From positions 7,115 to 46,056 of the forward strand of contig HF991362.1 in NCBI GenBank assembly GCA_000431515.1: 38,942 bases of DNA, written 5' to 3'. Made by a program: the position numbers and the translations under genes. Under the pieces are notes generated by a model. It saw only the letters and a program-made list of their open reading frames with translations, did not search any database and had not been told where the DNA came from. This DNA comes from Clostridium sp. CAG:632 (GTDB taxonomy: Bacteria > Bacillota > Clostridia > Lachnospirales > Lachnospiraceae). Below are positions 32,051 to 38,942 of this stretch, piece after piece (the stretch's first letter is position 1; each line of letters begins with the position of its first letter).

Positions 32051-32851
32051 TTATAACAATATCCGCAGACTGATCATACCCGCCAGATATACCAGCAGGA
32101 GAATATAGGTCACCCGGTCGCAGACCGTATATTTAAGCGGTTTCATCTTCGTTCTGCCGTCTCCGCCGTGATAGCACCGTGCTTCCATTGCCAGTGCCAG
32201 ATCGTTTGCCCGCCGGATCGCAGACACAAACATTGGCAGGATAACCGGAAAAAGACTTTTCAACCGGTTCCAGATACTGCCGTTCTCAAAGTCCGCACAT
32301 CGTGCCTGCTGCGCTTTCATGATCTTATCCAGCTCCTCGACCAGAATCGGAATAAAACGCAGGGCAATACTTACCATCATCGCTATCTCATGCACCGGCA
32401 CACGAAACCGTTTCAGCCAGGAAAATGCCCGTTCCAGGCCATCTGTCAGCTTGGTTGGTGTCGTTGTATACGTGATCACCGCAGCTCCCAGCACAAGGAA
32501 AATGATCCGCACCGTTGTATAACAGGCCGTTCGGAATCCCTGCCATGATATATGAATAAATGCGAAATCCAGAAATGGATCTCCTTTGGTAAAAAACATA
32601 TTCAGCACTACGGAAAAAAGAATAAAAATTGCAATTCCCTTCAGCCCCTTCAGCATAAACTTTAATGGGACCTTCGAGCATCCGATATAAACTACCAGTG
32701 CTGCCAATGCCAAAAGATACATATATTTATTATTTGCCAGAAATAGACTGATAATATACAAAAAACTGATTGCCAGCTTTGTTCTTGGGTCCAATCTGTG
32801 AATCACAGATTCCACCGGATAATATTGTCCAATGGTAATATCTCGAATCAT
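32051..32851 (-). CDS. ecfT: ECF transporter transmembrane subunit EcfT
   Basis: A 266-residue membrane protein that couples the ATPase pair to vitamin-binding S components. It has about five or six hydrophobic segments. The N-terminal pattern is IGQYYPVESVIHRLDPRTKLA, split at the usual helix break. The two coupling motifs appear as AQQARCADF (R184) and AMEARCYHGG (R225). The family normally has Gly after Ala-Arg; here it is Cys in both places. It follows the fused ATPase gene by 23 bases. No S component is in the window, as expected for a shared group II module. Confidence 0.93.
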   Translation of the reverse strand: MIRDITIGQYYPVESVIHRLDPRTKLAISFLYIISLFLANNKYMYLLALAALVVYIGCSKVPLKFMLKGLKGIAIFILFSVVLNMFFTKGDPFLDFAFIHISWQGFRTACYTTVRIIFLVLGAAVITYTTTPTKLTDGLERAFSWLKRFRVPVHEIAMMVSIALRFIPILVEELDKIMKAQQARCADFENGSIWNRLKSLFPVILPMFVSAIRRANDLALAMEARCYHGGDGRTKMKPLKYTVCDRVTYILLLVYLAGMISLRILL

Positions 32852-32874
32852 GCTTACCTCCTGTCAGGCAGTGC

Positions 32875-34713
32875 TTACACCTGCCCGGATAAATATGCTG
32901 CCAGCTCCTCCACTGCACGCTGCATCCGATATTCTCCCGCATTCACCTGATACCCCTCTTCTCGTAACCGTTTCATCACATGTGTAACAACCGGTATATC
33001 CAGTCCCAGCTCCTGCAGATATTCTTCCCGCTGAAATACCTCTGCAGTTTTCCCATCAAAGTCAACCGTGCCCTGATTCATTACAATTACACGGTCGGCA
33101 TATTCTGCGACATCCTCCATATTGTGTGAAACTAATACGATTGTCATGCCTTTTTGATTCAATTGCTGCAACATCTGCAACAATTCTTTCCGTCCAACCG
33201 GATCCAGCCCTGCCACCGGCTCGTCCAACACCAGAATATCCGGCCGCATTGCCAGAACTCCTGCTATTGCCACCCGTCGTTTCTGTCCGCCGGACAGTTC
33301 AAACGGAGACGAATCATAAACCGCATCCGATAATCCGACTGCCTCAATCGCCTGAAATGCTCTCTGTTGTACCTCCAGTAACGGAAGCTTCAGATTCTTC
33401 GGCCCGAAGCTCACATCCTCCAGCACCGTTTCTGCGAATAGCTGATATTCCGGATACTGGAATACCAGTCCCACTTTTTCCCGCAAATGTGTCCGGTTAT
33501 AGCCCTTTTCGAAAACATCTTTTCCTTCAAAATATATATGCCCGCTATCCGGCTCCAGCAGACCGTTAAACTGCTGGATCAACGTGGATTTTCCGGAACC
33601 GGTATGTCCTATAATTGCTACAAATTCACCCTTTGCAAACGATAACGAGACATCCCGCAGTGCCGGATACTCATAAATCGTTCCCGGATTATATCGATAA
33701 GAAACATGATCCAGGATCAATCCGGAACGCATCACCTCAGCCAGGTCCTCTCGCTCCGTATCCCCTGTATACTCTGCCCGTGCTTTCTGTTCCATATAAG
33801 CTGCGTGCTCTGCCTGTATCTTCTGACCCATATAAGCTGCCCGTCCGGCATGTCCTCCGCTCAGCCGCCCGGCCACATTTTCAATCTCTGACACCAGAGT
33901 ATCTTCATCCAGAATCGTACCGTTTATCGGAAGTCCGTTCTTTTTCAGGCGAACCGCCAGCTCTGTAATCCCCGGCAGCTCCAGTCCGTATTCCTGCATC
34001 TGCTCCGGATGACTGAAAATCTCCTGCGGAGTCCCTTCCGCTACCAGCTTACCCAGATTCATCACTACGATTCGGTCTGCCTCTACAACTTCTTCCATGT
34101 TATGTGTAATAAACAGAATTGTAATTCCTTTTTCGCGGTTCAGCATATGTGCCGCCCTCAGCACCTCCTGCCGGCCTTTGGGATCCAGCATTGCTGTCGA
34201 TTCATCAAAAATAATACACTTAGGCTGCATTGCAAGAACACCCGCAATTGCCACTCTCTGCTTCTGTCCACCGGACAACCGGTTCGGTGACTGCTCGCGA
34301 TATGCAGTCATCCCAACGGTCTCCAATGCGTCTGCAACACGGCTCCATATCTCATCTGTCGGAACGCCCAGATTCTCCGGCCCGAATGCCACATCTTCCT
34401 CCACAATTGTTCCTATAATCTGATTATCCGGATTCTGAAATACCATACCGGTATTTTTCCGGATATTCCAGGTATTGGACTCATCTCTCGTACTCATGCC
34501 TTCTATCCGGATTTCTCCCTCTGTCGGATCCAATAATGTATTCAACATCTTAGCAAATGTCGATTTTCCAGAACCGTTACAGCCCAGAATTCCTATAAAT
34601 TCGCCCTGTTTTACTTCAAGAGAAAGATCCTTAACCGCTTCCACCATATCAGATACATTGCCGTTTTCATCTCTGCGAAAATATTCAAATGATACATGTT
34701 CTGCTTTTATCAT
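32875..34713 (-). CDS. ecfA: Fused ECF transporter ATPase (EcfA1-EcfA2 in one chain)
   Basis: A 612-residue protein carrying two complete ABC ATPase domains that are separate proteins in most Firmicutes. Domain 1: Walker A GCNGSGKST (44-52), Q93, LSGGQ (146-150), D170-E171, H204. Domain 2: Walker A GHTGSGKST (369-377), Q419, LSGGQ (473-477), Walker B ending D497-E498, H530. Domain 1 resembles EcfA1 (FQNPDNQI) and domain 2 EcfA2 (FQYPEYQLFAETV). The joining region (about 245-330) includes a 12-residue tandem repeat. Both sites look catalytically intact. The ribosome site AGGAA is weak, and a terminator hairpin ends 27 bases upstream. Confidence 0.93.
   Translation of the reverse strand: MIKAEHVSFEYFRRDENGNVSDMVEAVKDLSLEVKQGEFIGILGCNGSGKSTFAKMLNTLLDPTEGEIRIEGMSTRDESNTWNIRKNTGMVFQNPDNQIIGTIVEEDVAFGPENLGVPTDEIWSRVADALETVGMTAYREQSPNRLSGGQKQRVAIAGVLAMQPKCIIFDESTAMLDPKGRQEVLRAAHMLNREKGITILFITHNMEEVVEADRIVVMNLGKLVAEGTPQEIFSHPEQMQEYGLELPGITELAVRLKKNGLPINGTILDEDTLVSEIENVAGRLSGGHAGRAAYMGQKIQAEHAAYMEQKARAEYTGDTEREDLAEVMRSGLILDHVSYRYNPGTIYEYPALRDVSLSFAKGEFVAIIGHTGSGKSTLIQQFNGLLEPDSGHIYFEGKDVFEKGYNRTHLREKVGLVFQYPEYQLFAETVLEDVSFGPKNLKLPLLEVQQRAFQAIEAVGLSDAVYDSSPFELSGGQKRRVAIAGVLAMRPDILVLDEPVAGLDPVGRKELLQMLQQLNQKGMTIVLVSHNMEDVAEYADRVIVMNQGTVDFDGKTAEVFQREEYLQELGLDIPVVTHVMKRLREEGYQVNAGEYRMQRAVEELAAYLSGQV
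33769..33840. repeat. 36-base tandem repeat in the EcfA linker
   Basis: Two in-frame copies encode AAYMGQKIQAEH (292-303) and AAYMEQKARAEY (304-315). They sit between the two ATPase domains. Confidence 0.75.
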
Positions 34714-34740
34714 AATTTCCGATTCCTATCTTACTATGTG

Positions 34741-34773
34741 AAAAAAGGCTGCCGCATTCTATGCGACAGCCTT
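34741..34773 (-). terminator. Terminator or attenuator between rplQ and ecfA
   Basis: AAGGCTG (34745-34751) pairs with CAGCCTT (34767-34773), and CGCAT/ATGCG continues the stem after one mismatch, with a TCT loop. On the minus strand T6 follows the stem. It lies only 27 bases before the ecfA ATG, leaving no room for another promoter between, so downstream genes probably depend on read-through. Confidence 0.8.
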
Positions 34774-34782
34774 GTACATTTC

Positions 34783-35319
34783 TTATACTAATTCAAGAAT
34801 TACTTCCATAGCTGCATCACCCTTACGTGGTCCGATCTTTACGATACGTGTATAACCACCCTGACGGCCTGCATACTTCGGTGCATACTCATCAAATAAC
34901 TTAGCTGTTAAATCAACCTTCTTGGTTGCTTTCTTTCTGCCGGCGCCCTCTGCAGGAACTTCAACAACCGGATAAAGAACCTTTAACATCTGTCTTCTTA
35001 CATGAAGTCTGGAAGGCTGATCCTTCTTAACCTTCTTCTCAACAGTGTCATACTGAGTTACTTTCTTACCATCAACTACTTCTTTGATTCTCTTGCCATC
35101 TTTATCAAGCTTTGGAACCTTTGCGGTTACAGTTACTTCATCGAAGTTATCCTTTTCCTTAACAGCTAAAGCAATCAGATGTTCAGCGATCTGACGAACT
35201 TCCTTTGCTCTTGCCTCTGTAGTCTTAATCTTACCATTGTATAATAACATGGTTACCTGATTACGAAGTAATGCCTGTCTTGCACTTGATTTCTTACCAA
35301 GCTTTCTATACATTGCCAT
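34783..35319 (-). CDS. rplQ: 50S ribosomal protein L17, long form
   Basis: A 178-residue protein starting at 35319 with AAGGAGG 10 bases upstream; an ATG two codons later is also possible. The family core is intact: YRKLGKKSSARQALLRNQVT, then KIKTTEARAKEVRQIAEHLI and the end YTRIVKIGPRKGDAAMEVILELV, given here in part. Compared with the roughly 120-residue Bacillus protein there is an insertion of about 60 residues (about 75-135), rich in Lys, Asp and Val, before the C-terminal part. Long L17 forms are familiar from Clostridia. It is last in the alpha-type operon. Confidence 0.96.
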   Translation of the reverse strand: MAMYRKLGKKSSARQALLRNQVTMLLYNGKIKTTEARAKEVRQIAEHLIALAVKEKDNFDEVTVTAKVPKLDKDGKRIKEVVDGKKVTQYDTVEKKVKKDQPSRLHVRRQMLKVLYPVVEVPAEGAGRKKATKKVDLTAKLFDEYAPKYAGRQGGYTRIVKIGPRKGDAAMEVILELV

Positions 35320-35410
35320 ATAGATTTGTCCTCCTTGTGGATAATCATGCAGATTGCTCTGCATCTTCACTATGCTTACTCTTATTCAGCTTTAGTGGCA
35401 TACATAGGTC

Positions 35411-36364
35411 TTACTCATCACCGTTGCGAAGCTCAAGACCTAATTCCTTTAACTTACCTAATACTTCTTCCAATGACTTCCGTCCTAAGTTACGAACTTT
35501 CATCATATCTTCTGAAGTCTTATTCGTTAATTCTTCAACTGTATTGATTCCTGCACGCTTTAAGCAGTTATAAGAACGTACGGATAATTCCAGCTCGTCG
35601 ATGCTCATCTCAAGCACCTTACCCTTTTCATCATCCTTGGTCTCTACCATAACCTCTGTTGATTTTGCATTCTCAGATAAATCAATAAACAGGTTTAAAT
35701 GCTCGCTTAATACCTTAGCGGCAAGGCTGACTGCCTCATCCGGTGCCAGTGTACCATTGGTAAATACATCCAATGTTAACTTATCATAATCTGTCACCTG
35801 ACCAACACGAGTATTCTCAACAATCATGTTTACGCGTTCAACCGGTGTGTAGATTGAATCAACTGCGATCACATCAATGGATAAATCTTCCTTCTTATTC
35901 TTGTCAGCTCCTACGTAGCCTCTGCCCTTGGAAATGGTTAATTCCATATCCAGACGGCAATCCGGACCACTTAAGGTAGCAATTACAAGATCCTTATTCA
36001 GGATCTCGATATTGCTGTCTACATGAATATCTGCTGCTGTTACAACGCCTTCACCTTCAAACTCGATGTAAGCGGTAGATGTCTCTGCTGTAGAATTATT
36101 CTTAATCGCTAATTCCTTGATATTCATGATAATTTCGGTTACGTCTTCTTTTACACCCGGGATAGAACTGAATTCATGTAATACCCCTTTAATCTTAACA
36201 GAAGTAACTGCGGAACCTGGCAAAGAAGAAAGCATAATTCTTCTTAATGAGTTACCAAGAGTTGTACCATAACCTCTCTCTAAAGGCTCAACTACAAAGC
36301 GCCCATACTTATTGTCTTCAGAAATCTCTGCAATTTCAATTCTAGGTTTTTCAAATTCAAACAC
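35411..36364 (-). CDS. rpoA: RNA polymerase alpha subunit
   Basis: A 317-residue protein of normal length. The N-terminal assembly domain contains FVVEPLERGYGTTLGNSLRR. The C-terminal domain (about 245-317) contains LSVRSYNCLKRAGINTVEEL and VRNLGRKSLEEVLGKL, the part that contacts UP elements and activators. It lies between rpsD (56 bases) and rplQ (91 bases). Confidence 0.98.
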   Translation of the reverse strand: MFEFEKPRIEIAEISEDNKYGRFVVEPLERGYGTTLGNSLRRIMLSSLPGSAVTSVKIKGVLHEFSSIPGVKEDVTEIIMNIKELAIKNNSTAETSTAYIEFEGEGVVTAADIHVDSNIEILNKDLVIATLSGPDCRLDMELTISKGRGYVGADKNKKEDLSIDVIAVDSIYTPVERVNMIVENTRVGQVTDYDKLTLDVFTNGTLAPDEAVSLAAKVLSEHLNLFIDLSENAKSTEVMVETKDDEKGKVLEMSIDELELSVRSYNCLKRAGINTVEELTNKTSEDMMKVRNLGRKSLEEVLGKLKELGLELRNGDE

Positions 36365-36420
36365 TACTGGGACCCTCCTTTTGGGTTAATAAGTTGAGGT
36401 TATTCCTAAATACTTATGGA

Positions 36421-37014
36421 TTATTTAGAATACAACTCAACGATAAGAGTTTCATTTACAGGTACATCGATCTGCTCTCTTAAAGGCAATTCAATAACAG
36501 TACCACTTAACTTCTCCTGATCTGCCTCTAACCATGCCGGAACTAATCTTCCTGCGGTTACTTCCACGATGTCCTTATATCTCTGAGAAGACTTGCTCTT
36601 CTCTCTGATTTCAATCTTATCGCCAGCCTTTACTCTGTAAGATGGAATGTTTACACACTTGCCATTTACCAGTACATGCTTATGATCAACGATCTGTCTT
36701 GCTTCCTTACGTGTACGTGCCAGACCCATACGGAAAATAACATTGTCCAGTCTTAACTCTAATAAAATCATTAAGTTAGGACCTGTTAATCCCTTCATAC
36801 GCTCTGCTGTTGCATATAAATTACGGAAAGGCTTCTCTAATACGCCATAAATGAACTTAGCCTTCTGCTTCTCACGTAACTGGAGACCATATTCACTCAT
36901 CTTTCTGTTTGCTCTATTTAATGTTCTGTTTGACTTCTTGTCAATTCCGAGATACATTGGCTCCATGCCTAAAGATCTGCATCTCTTAAGAACGGGAGTT
37001 CTATCTACTGCCAT
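36421..37014 (-). CDS. rpsD: 30S ribosomal protein S4
   Basis: A 197-residue primary 16S rRNA-binding protein with the S4 RNA-binding domain (RLDNVIFRMGLARTRKEARQ, then HKHVLVNGKCVNIPSYRVKAGD). The N-terminus lacks the four-cysteine zinc site seen in some S4 proteins (it reads MAVDRTPVLKRCRSLGMEPM). In many bacteria S4 controls its own operon by binding leader RNA. It is 16 bases after rpsK. Confidence 0.98.
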   Translation of the reverse strand: MAVDRTPVLKRCRSLGMEPMYLGIDKKSNRTLNRANRKMSEYGLQLREKQKAKFIYGVLEKPFRNLYATAERMKGLTGPNLMILLELRLDNVIFRMGLARTRKEARQIVDHKHVLVNGKCVNIPSYRVKAGDKIEIREKSKSSQRYKDIVEVTAGRLVPAWLEADQEKLSGTVIELPLREQIDVPVNETLIVELYSK

Positions 37015-37030
37015 CTATCTGTACCTCCTA

Positions 37031-37432
37031 TTAGACTCTACGACGCTTTGGTGGGCGACAACCATTATGTGGAACTGGGGTTACATCTGTGATGCTTAAA
37101 ACATCCAGACCGCATGCCTGAAGCGCACGAATAGCTGCTTCACGACCAGAACCTGGGCCTTTAACCATAACGTCTACTGACTTTAATCCATGTACCAATG
37201 CTGCCTTTGTTGCAGTTTCAGCTGCCATCTGAGCTGCGTATGGGGTAGACTTTCTGGAACCTCTGAAGCCCAATCCGCCTGCACTTGCCCAAGATAAAGC
37301 ATTTCCCTGTGCATCTGTCAAGGTAACAATTGTATTATTAAAAGATGACTGAATATGCGCTTGTCCATGTTCAACATTCTTCTTAACGCGCTTTTTTGTC
37401 ACTTTTTTAGTAACTTTCTTTGCTGCTGCCAT
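37031..37432 (-). CDS. rpsK: 30S ribosomal protein S11
   Basis: A 133-residue protein with a Lys-rich N-terminus (KKVTKKVTKKRVKKNVEHG). The standard segments are AHIQSSFNNTIVTLTDAQGN, then WASAGGLGFRGSRKSTPYAAQ and the end DVTPVPHNGCRPPKRRRV. It belongs to the platform of the 30S subunit. It lies 52 bases after rpsM. Confidence 0.98.
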   Translation of the reverse strand: MAAAKKVTKKVTKKRVKKNVEHGQAHIQSSFNNTIVTLTDAQGNALSWASAGGLGFRGSRKSTPYAAQMAAETATKAALVHGLKSVDVMVKGPGSGREAAIRALQACGLDVLSITDVTPVPHNGCRPPKRRRV

Positions 37433-37484
37433 TACTAAACCTCCTAGGTATTCAGCGCCTGATGCGCCTGTATCATTTCAATTA

Positions 37485-37853
37485 TTACTTCTTCTTATTT
37501 GCTACTGTTCTCTTAGGACCTTTACGGGTTCTAGCGTTTGTCTTAGTCTTCTGACCACGAACCGGAAGTCCCTTTCTATGACGGATACCGCGGTAACATC
37601 CAATTTCCTGTAAACGCTTAATGTTCATTGCTACTTCTCTACGTAAATCACCCTCAACAGTCTGAGTCTCATTAATAACTTCGCTTAATCTACGAACTTC
37701 ATCATCCGTCAAATCACGGACACGGGTATCTGGATTTACGTTAGCTTCCTTTAAGATACGCGCAGCACTTGTTTTACCGATACCGTAAATATAGGTAAGA
37801 CCGATTTCGATACGCTTTTCTCTTGGTAAATCAACACCTGAAATACGAGCCAT
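37485..37853 (-). CDS. rpsM: 30S ribosomal protein S13
   Basis: A 122-residue protein. Visible are ARISGVDLPREKRIEIGLTY, the helix-hairpin-helix-like GIGKTSAARIL, and the C-terminal RHRKGLPVRGQKTKTNARTR leading into the basic tail that contacts tRNA. It is preceded by GGAGG and a 252-base structured gap separating it from rpmJ. Confidence 0.98.
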   Translation of the reverse strand: MARISGVDLPREKRIEIGLTYIYGIGKTSAARILKEANVNPDTRVRDLTDDEVRRLSEVINETQTVEGDLRREVAMNIKRLQEIGCYRGIRHRKGLPVRGQKTKTNARTRKGPKRTVANKKK

Positions 37854-37874
37854 GTATTTCGCACCTCCATAAAA

Positions 37875-38033
37875 TATTAGTATTCTGTTCTGCTAATATA
37901 AAAACTTACGTATCCGCATACCGATTAAGTATGGGGTGAAATGCATACGTTCGTTCTCATACTATTACTATGACGTTTATTTAATTAGCATATGTCTATG
38001 CTACAGCCGCTTTCTGTTTGTGACCTTACGGTC
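37875..38033 (-). promoter_or_regulatory. Structured leader region before rpsM
   Basis: The gap 37854-38105 holds four potential hairpins: ATATTAG/CTAATAT (37874-37880 with 37893-37899), CATAC/GTATG (37917-37921 with 37929-37933), AGCATA/TATGCT (37987-37992 with 37997-38002) and GACC/GGTC (38022-38025 with 38030-38033). The first one immediately precedes the rpsM ribosome site. No good promoter is seen in the gap. In E. coli the alpha operon has an S4-binding leader at the same place. Confidence 0.4.
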
Positions 38034-38105
38034 GATAGCAGATTGAGGAATCATTCATTAAGATCTGTGCGGGAATAACACAAATCACCAACAAATGTTC
38101 AATTA

Positions 38106-38219
38106 CTAGCCCTGTCTCTGCTTGTGCTTAGGATTTTCACAGATTACTCTGATGCTTCCTTTTCTTTTGATGATTTTGCACTTGTCGCAAATTGGTTTTA
38201 CGGATGCTCTAACCTTCAT
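38106..38219 (-). CDS. rpmJ: 50S ribosomal protein L36
   Basis: A 37-residue protein from the ATG at 38219, preceded by AAAGGAGAG. The zinc-ribbon ligands are C11, C14, C27 and H33 in the sequence KPICDKCKIIKRKG and ICENPKHKQRQG. This is the zinc-binding form of L36. The frame stays open further upstream, but that part lies in the promoter region. Confidence 0.97.
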   Translation of the reverse strand: MKVRASVKPICDKCKIIKRKGSIRVICENPKHKQRQG

Positions 38220-38259
38220 TGAAAATCTCTCCTTTCGAAAAAGTCCGCTACAAGCTAAT

Positions 38260-38288
38260 ACTTTATCACCTTTTGCAATTCTTTGCAA
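38260..38288 (-). promoter_or_regulatory. Promoter before rpmJ
   Basis: TTGCAA (38283-38288), a 17-base spacer and TAAAGT (38260-38265) on the minus strand, about 40 bases before the rpmJ start. It could drive rpmJ and the alpha-type operon. The gap 38220-38362 is otherwise AT-rich without a clear terminator for infA. Confidence 0.6.
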
Positions 38289-38362
38289 TAGTTTTTTCTC
38301 GTTTTGCCTAACTTTTTTATTCTGATTTATTTCTGTTTCTTAATAACTTTTTCTGATAGATT

Positions 38363-38581
38363 TTATTTGTTTCTCCAAACGATTCTGCCCTTTGTCAGAT
38401 CATATGGCGACAACTCAATCTTTACGGTATCGCCCGGAAGAATCTTGATATAACCCATACGGATCTTACCACTGATATGTCCCAGTACCACGTGTCCGTT
38501 CTCCAACTGTACACGGAACATAGCATTGGGTAACTTCTCCAAAACAACACCTTCTACTTCAATTGCATCAACCTTTGACAT
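38363..38581 (-). CDS. infA: Translation initiation factor IF-1
   Basis: A 72-residue S1-like (OB-fold) protein. The start at 38581 (MSKVDAIEVEG) has AGGAGG 7 bases upstream; a TTG two codons earlier is not needed. Standard segments are EKLPNAMFRVQLENGHVVLGHISGK, in part, and ILPGDTVKIELSPYDLTKGRI. IF-1 occupies the 30S A site during initiation. It lies 36 bases after map. Confidence 0.98.
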   Translation of the reverse strand: MSKVDAIEVEGVVLEKLPNAMFRVQLENGHVVLGHISGKIRMGYIKILPGDTVKIELSPYDLTKGRIVWRNK

Positions 38582-38617
38582 TTTCAAACCTCCTGATTTC
38601 TATAAATAAACCTTATG

Positions 38618-38942
38618 CTATAATGGAATTCCGTCTGCCTGTGAAAGAATCACCGGCTCGCTTTCCGTAATCAATATCGTATTTTCATAATGGGCAGATA
38701 AGCTTCCATCGTAAGTAACGACCGTCCAGTCATCATCCATCCATTCCACATCATACTCACCGGCATTCACCATCGGCTCTACTGCAATGGTCATACCGGG
38801 CTTTAGCTTCGGACCTTTATGACGATCTGCGAAGTTCGGAATATTCGGCTTCTCATGAAGCTTCTTTCCGATTCCATGTCCCGTCAGATCCCGAACCACT
38901 GAAAATCCATGCTTTTCTACATATTCCTGTATGGCTCTTCCG
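38618..38942 (-). CDS. map: Methionine aminopeptidase, type I (C-terminal part; cut by window edge)
   Basis: Only the last 107 or so codons are inside the window, and the frame runs off the right edge without a start. The visible part contains VVRDLTGHGIGKKLHEKPNIPN with metal-ligand and substrate histidines. It then has PGMTIAVEPMVNAG with a metal-binding glutamate, and SAHYENTILIT with the last metal-binding glutamate. It removes initiator methionine from new proteins. It is in the usual place before infA. Confidence 0.95.
   Translation of the reverse strand, partial: GRAIQEYVEKHGFSVVRDLTGHGIGKKLHEKPNIPNFADRHKGPKLKPGMTIAVEPMVNAGEYDVEWMDDDWTVVTYDGSLSAHYENTILITESEPVILSQADGIPL

Noticed and set aside
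35320..35370. Upstream ATG extension of L17
   Set aside because: The extra 17 residues are unlike L17 N-termini, and AAGGAGG lies directly before the later ATG.
1..38942. CRISPR arrays, tRNA or rRNA genes, insertion sequences
   Set aside because: No regular repeat-spacer pattern, cloverleaf, rRNA-like stretch or transposase gene was noticed.

Overview
The window looks like a chromosomal segment of a low-to-moderate GC Gram-positive anaerobe of the Clostridia, most likely a Lachnospiraceae relative. Three things support this: the right edge carries the Firmicutes-type order map-infA-rpmJ-rpsM-rpsK-rpsD-rpoA-rplQ-ecfA-ecfT-truA followed by rplM-rpsI; the left part has a GGGtGRT protein paired with an IscU-like scaffold; and start sites have strong AGGAGG ribosome binding sites. 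Most genes lie on the minus strand. No rRNA, tRNA, CRISPR array or insertion sequence was recognised. No gene-free stretch exceeds 300 bases.

Layout, left to right. 1-3.5 kb: a flotillin gene and the GGGtGRT/IscU-like pair. 3.6-6.1 kb: a PHP-domain phosphoesterase on the plus strand, convergent with a DUF3298-like lipoprotein. 6.2-11.0 kb: a signalling locus with a minimal AgrC-type histidine kinase, two paralogous membrane proteins whose GHKL ATPase domains are degenerate, and a LytTR response regulator. It ends beside a small helix-turn-helix gene whose promoter carries a 21-bp-period direct repeat of the LytTR-site type. 11.1-15.5 kb: a housekeeping operon proC-TPR-hflX-tgt-yajC. 15.6-20.2 kb: an egsA-like glycerol-1-phosphate dehydrogenase, a dihydrouridine synthase, a methyltransferase and an alanine/glycine:Na+ symporter.

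20.4-25.2 kb is a plus-strand block: a DUF2975 membrane protein with its XRE regulator behind a sigma-A promoter flanked by an inverted repeat, then a YknXYZ/MacAB-like ABC exporter. 25.3-27.4 kb: nitroreductase and nicotinamidase-like genes divergent from a metallophosphoesterase, sharing a symmetric promoter region. 27.4-28.5 kb: an AT-rich island with a zeta-toxin-like kinase, its putative small antitoxin and a gene remnant. 28.5-38.9 kb: rpsI-rplM, a cobalamin pair (cobO and a MetH-activation-like protein), truA, an ECF transporter with its two ATPases fused in one protein, and the alpha-operon ribosomal genes ending in a partial map.

The best leads are the LytTR/degenerate-sensor locus with its candidate target promoter, the uncharacterised GGGtGRT/IscU-like pair, the zeta-type toxin pair, the symmetric divergent promoters near 20.4 and 26.5 kb, and the structured leader before rpsM. 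All family assignments come from reading motifs, not from database searches.
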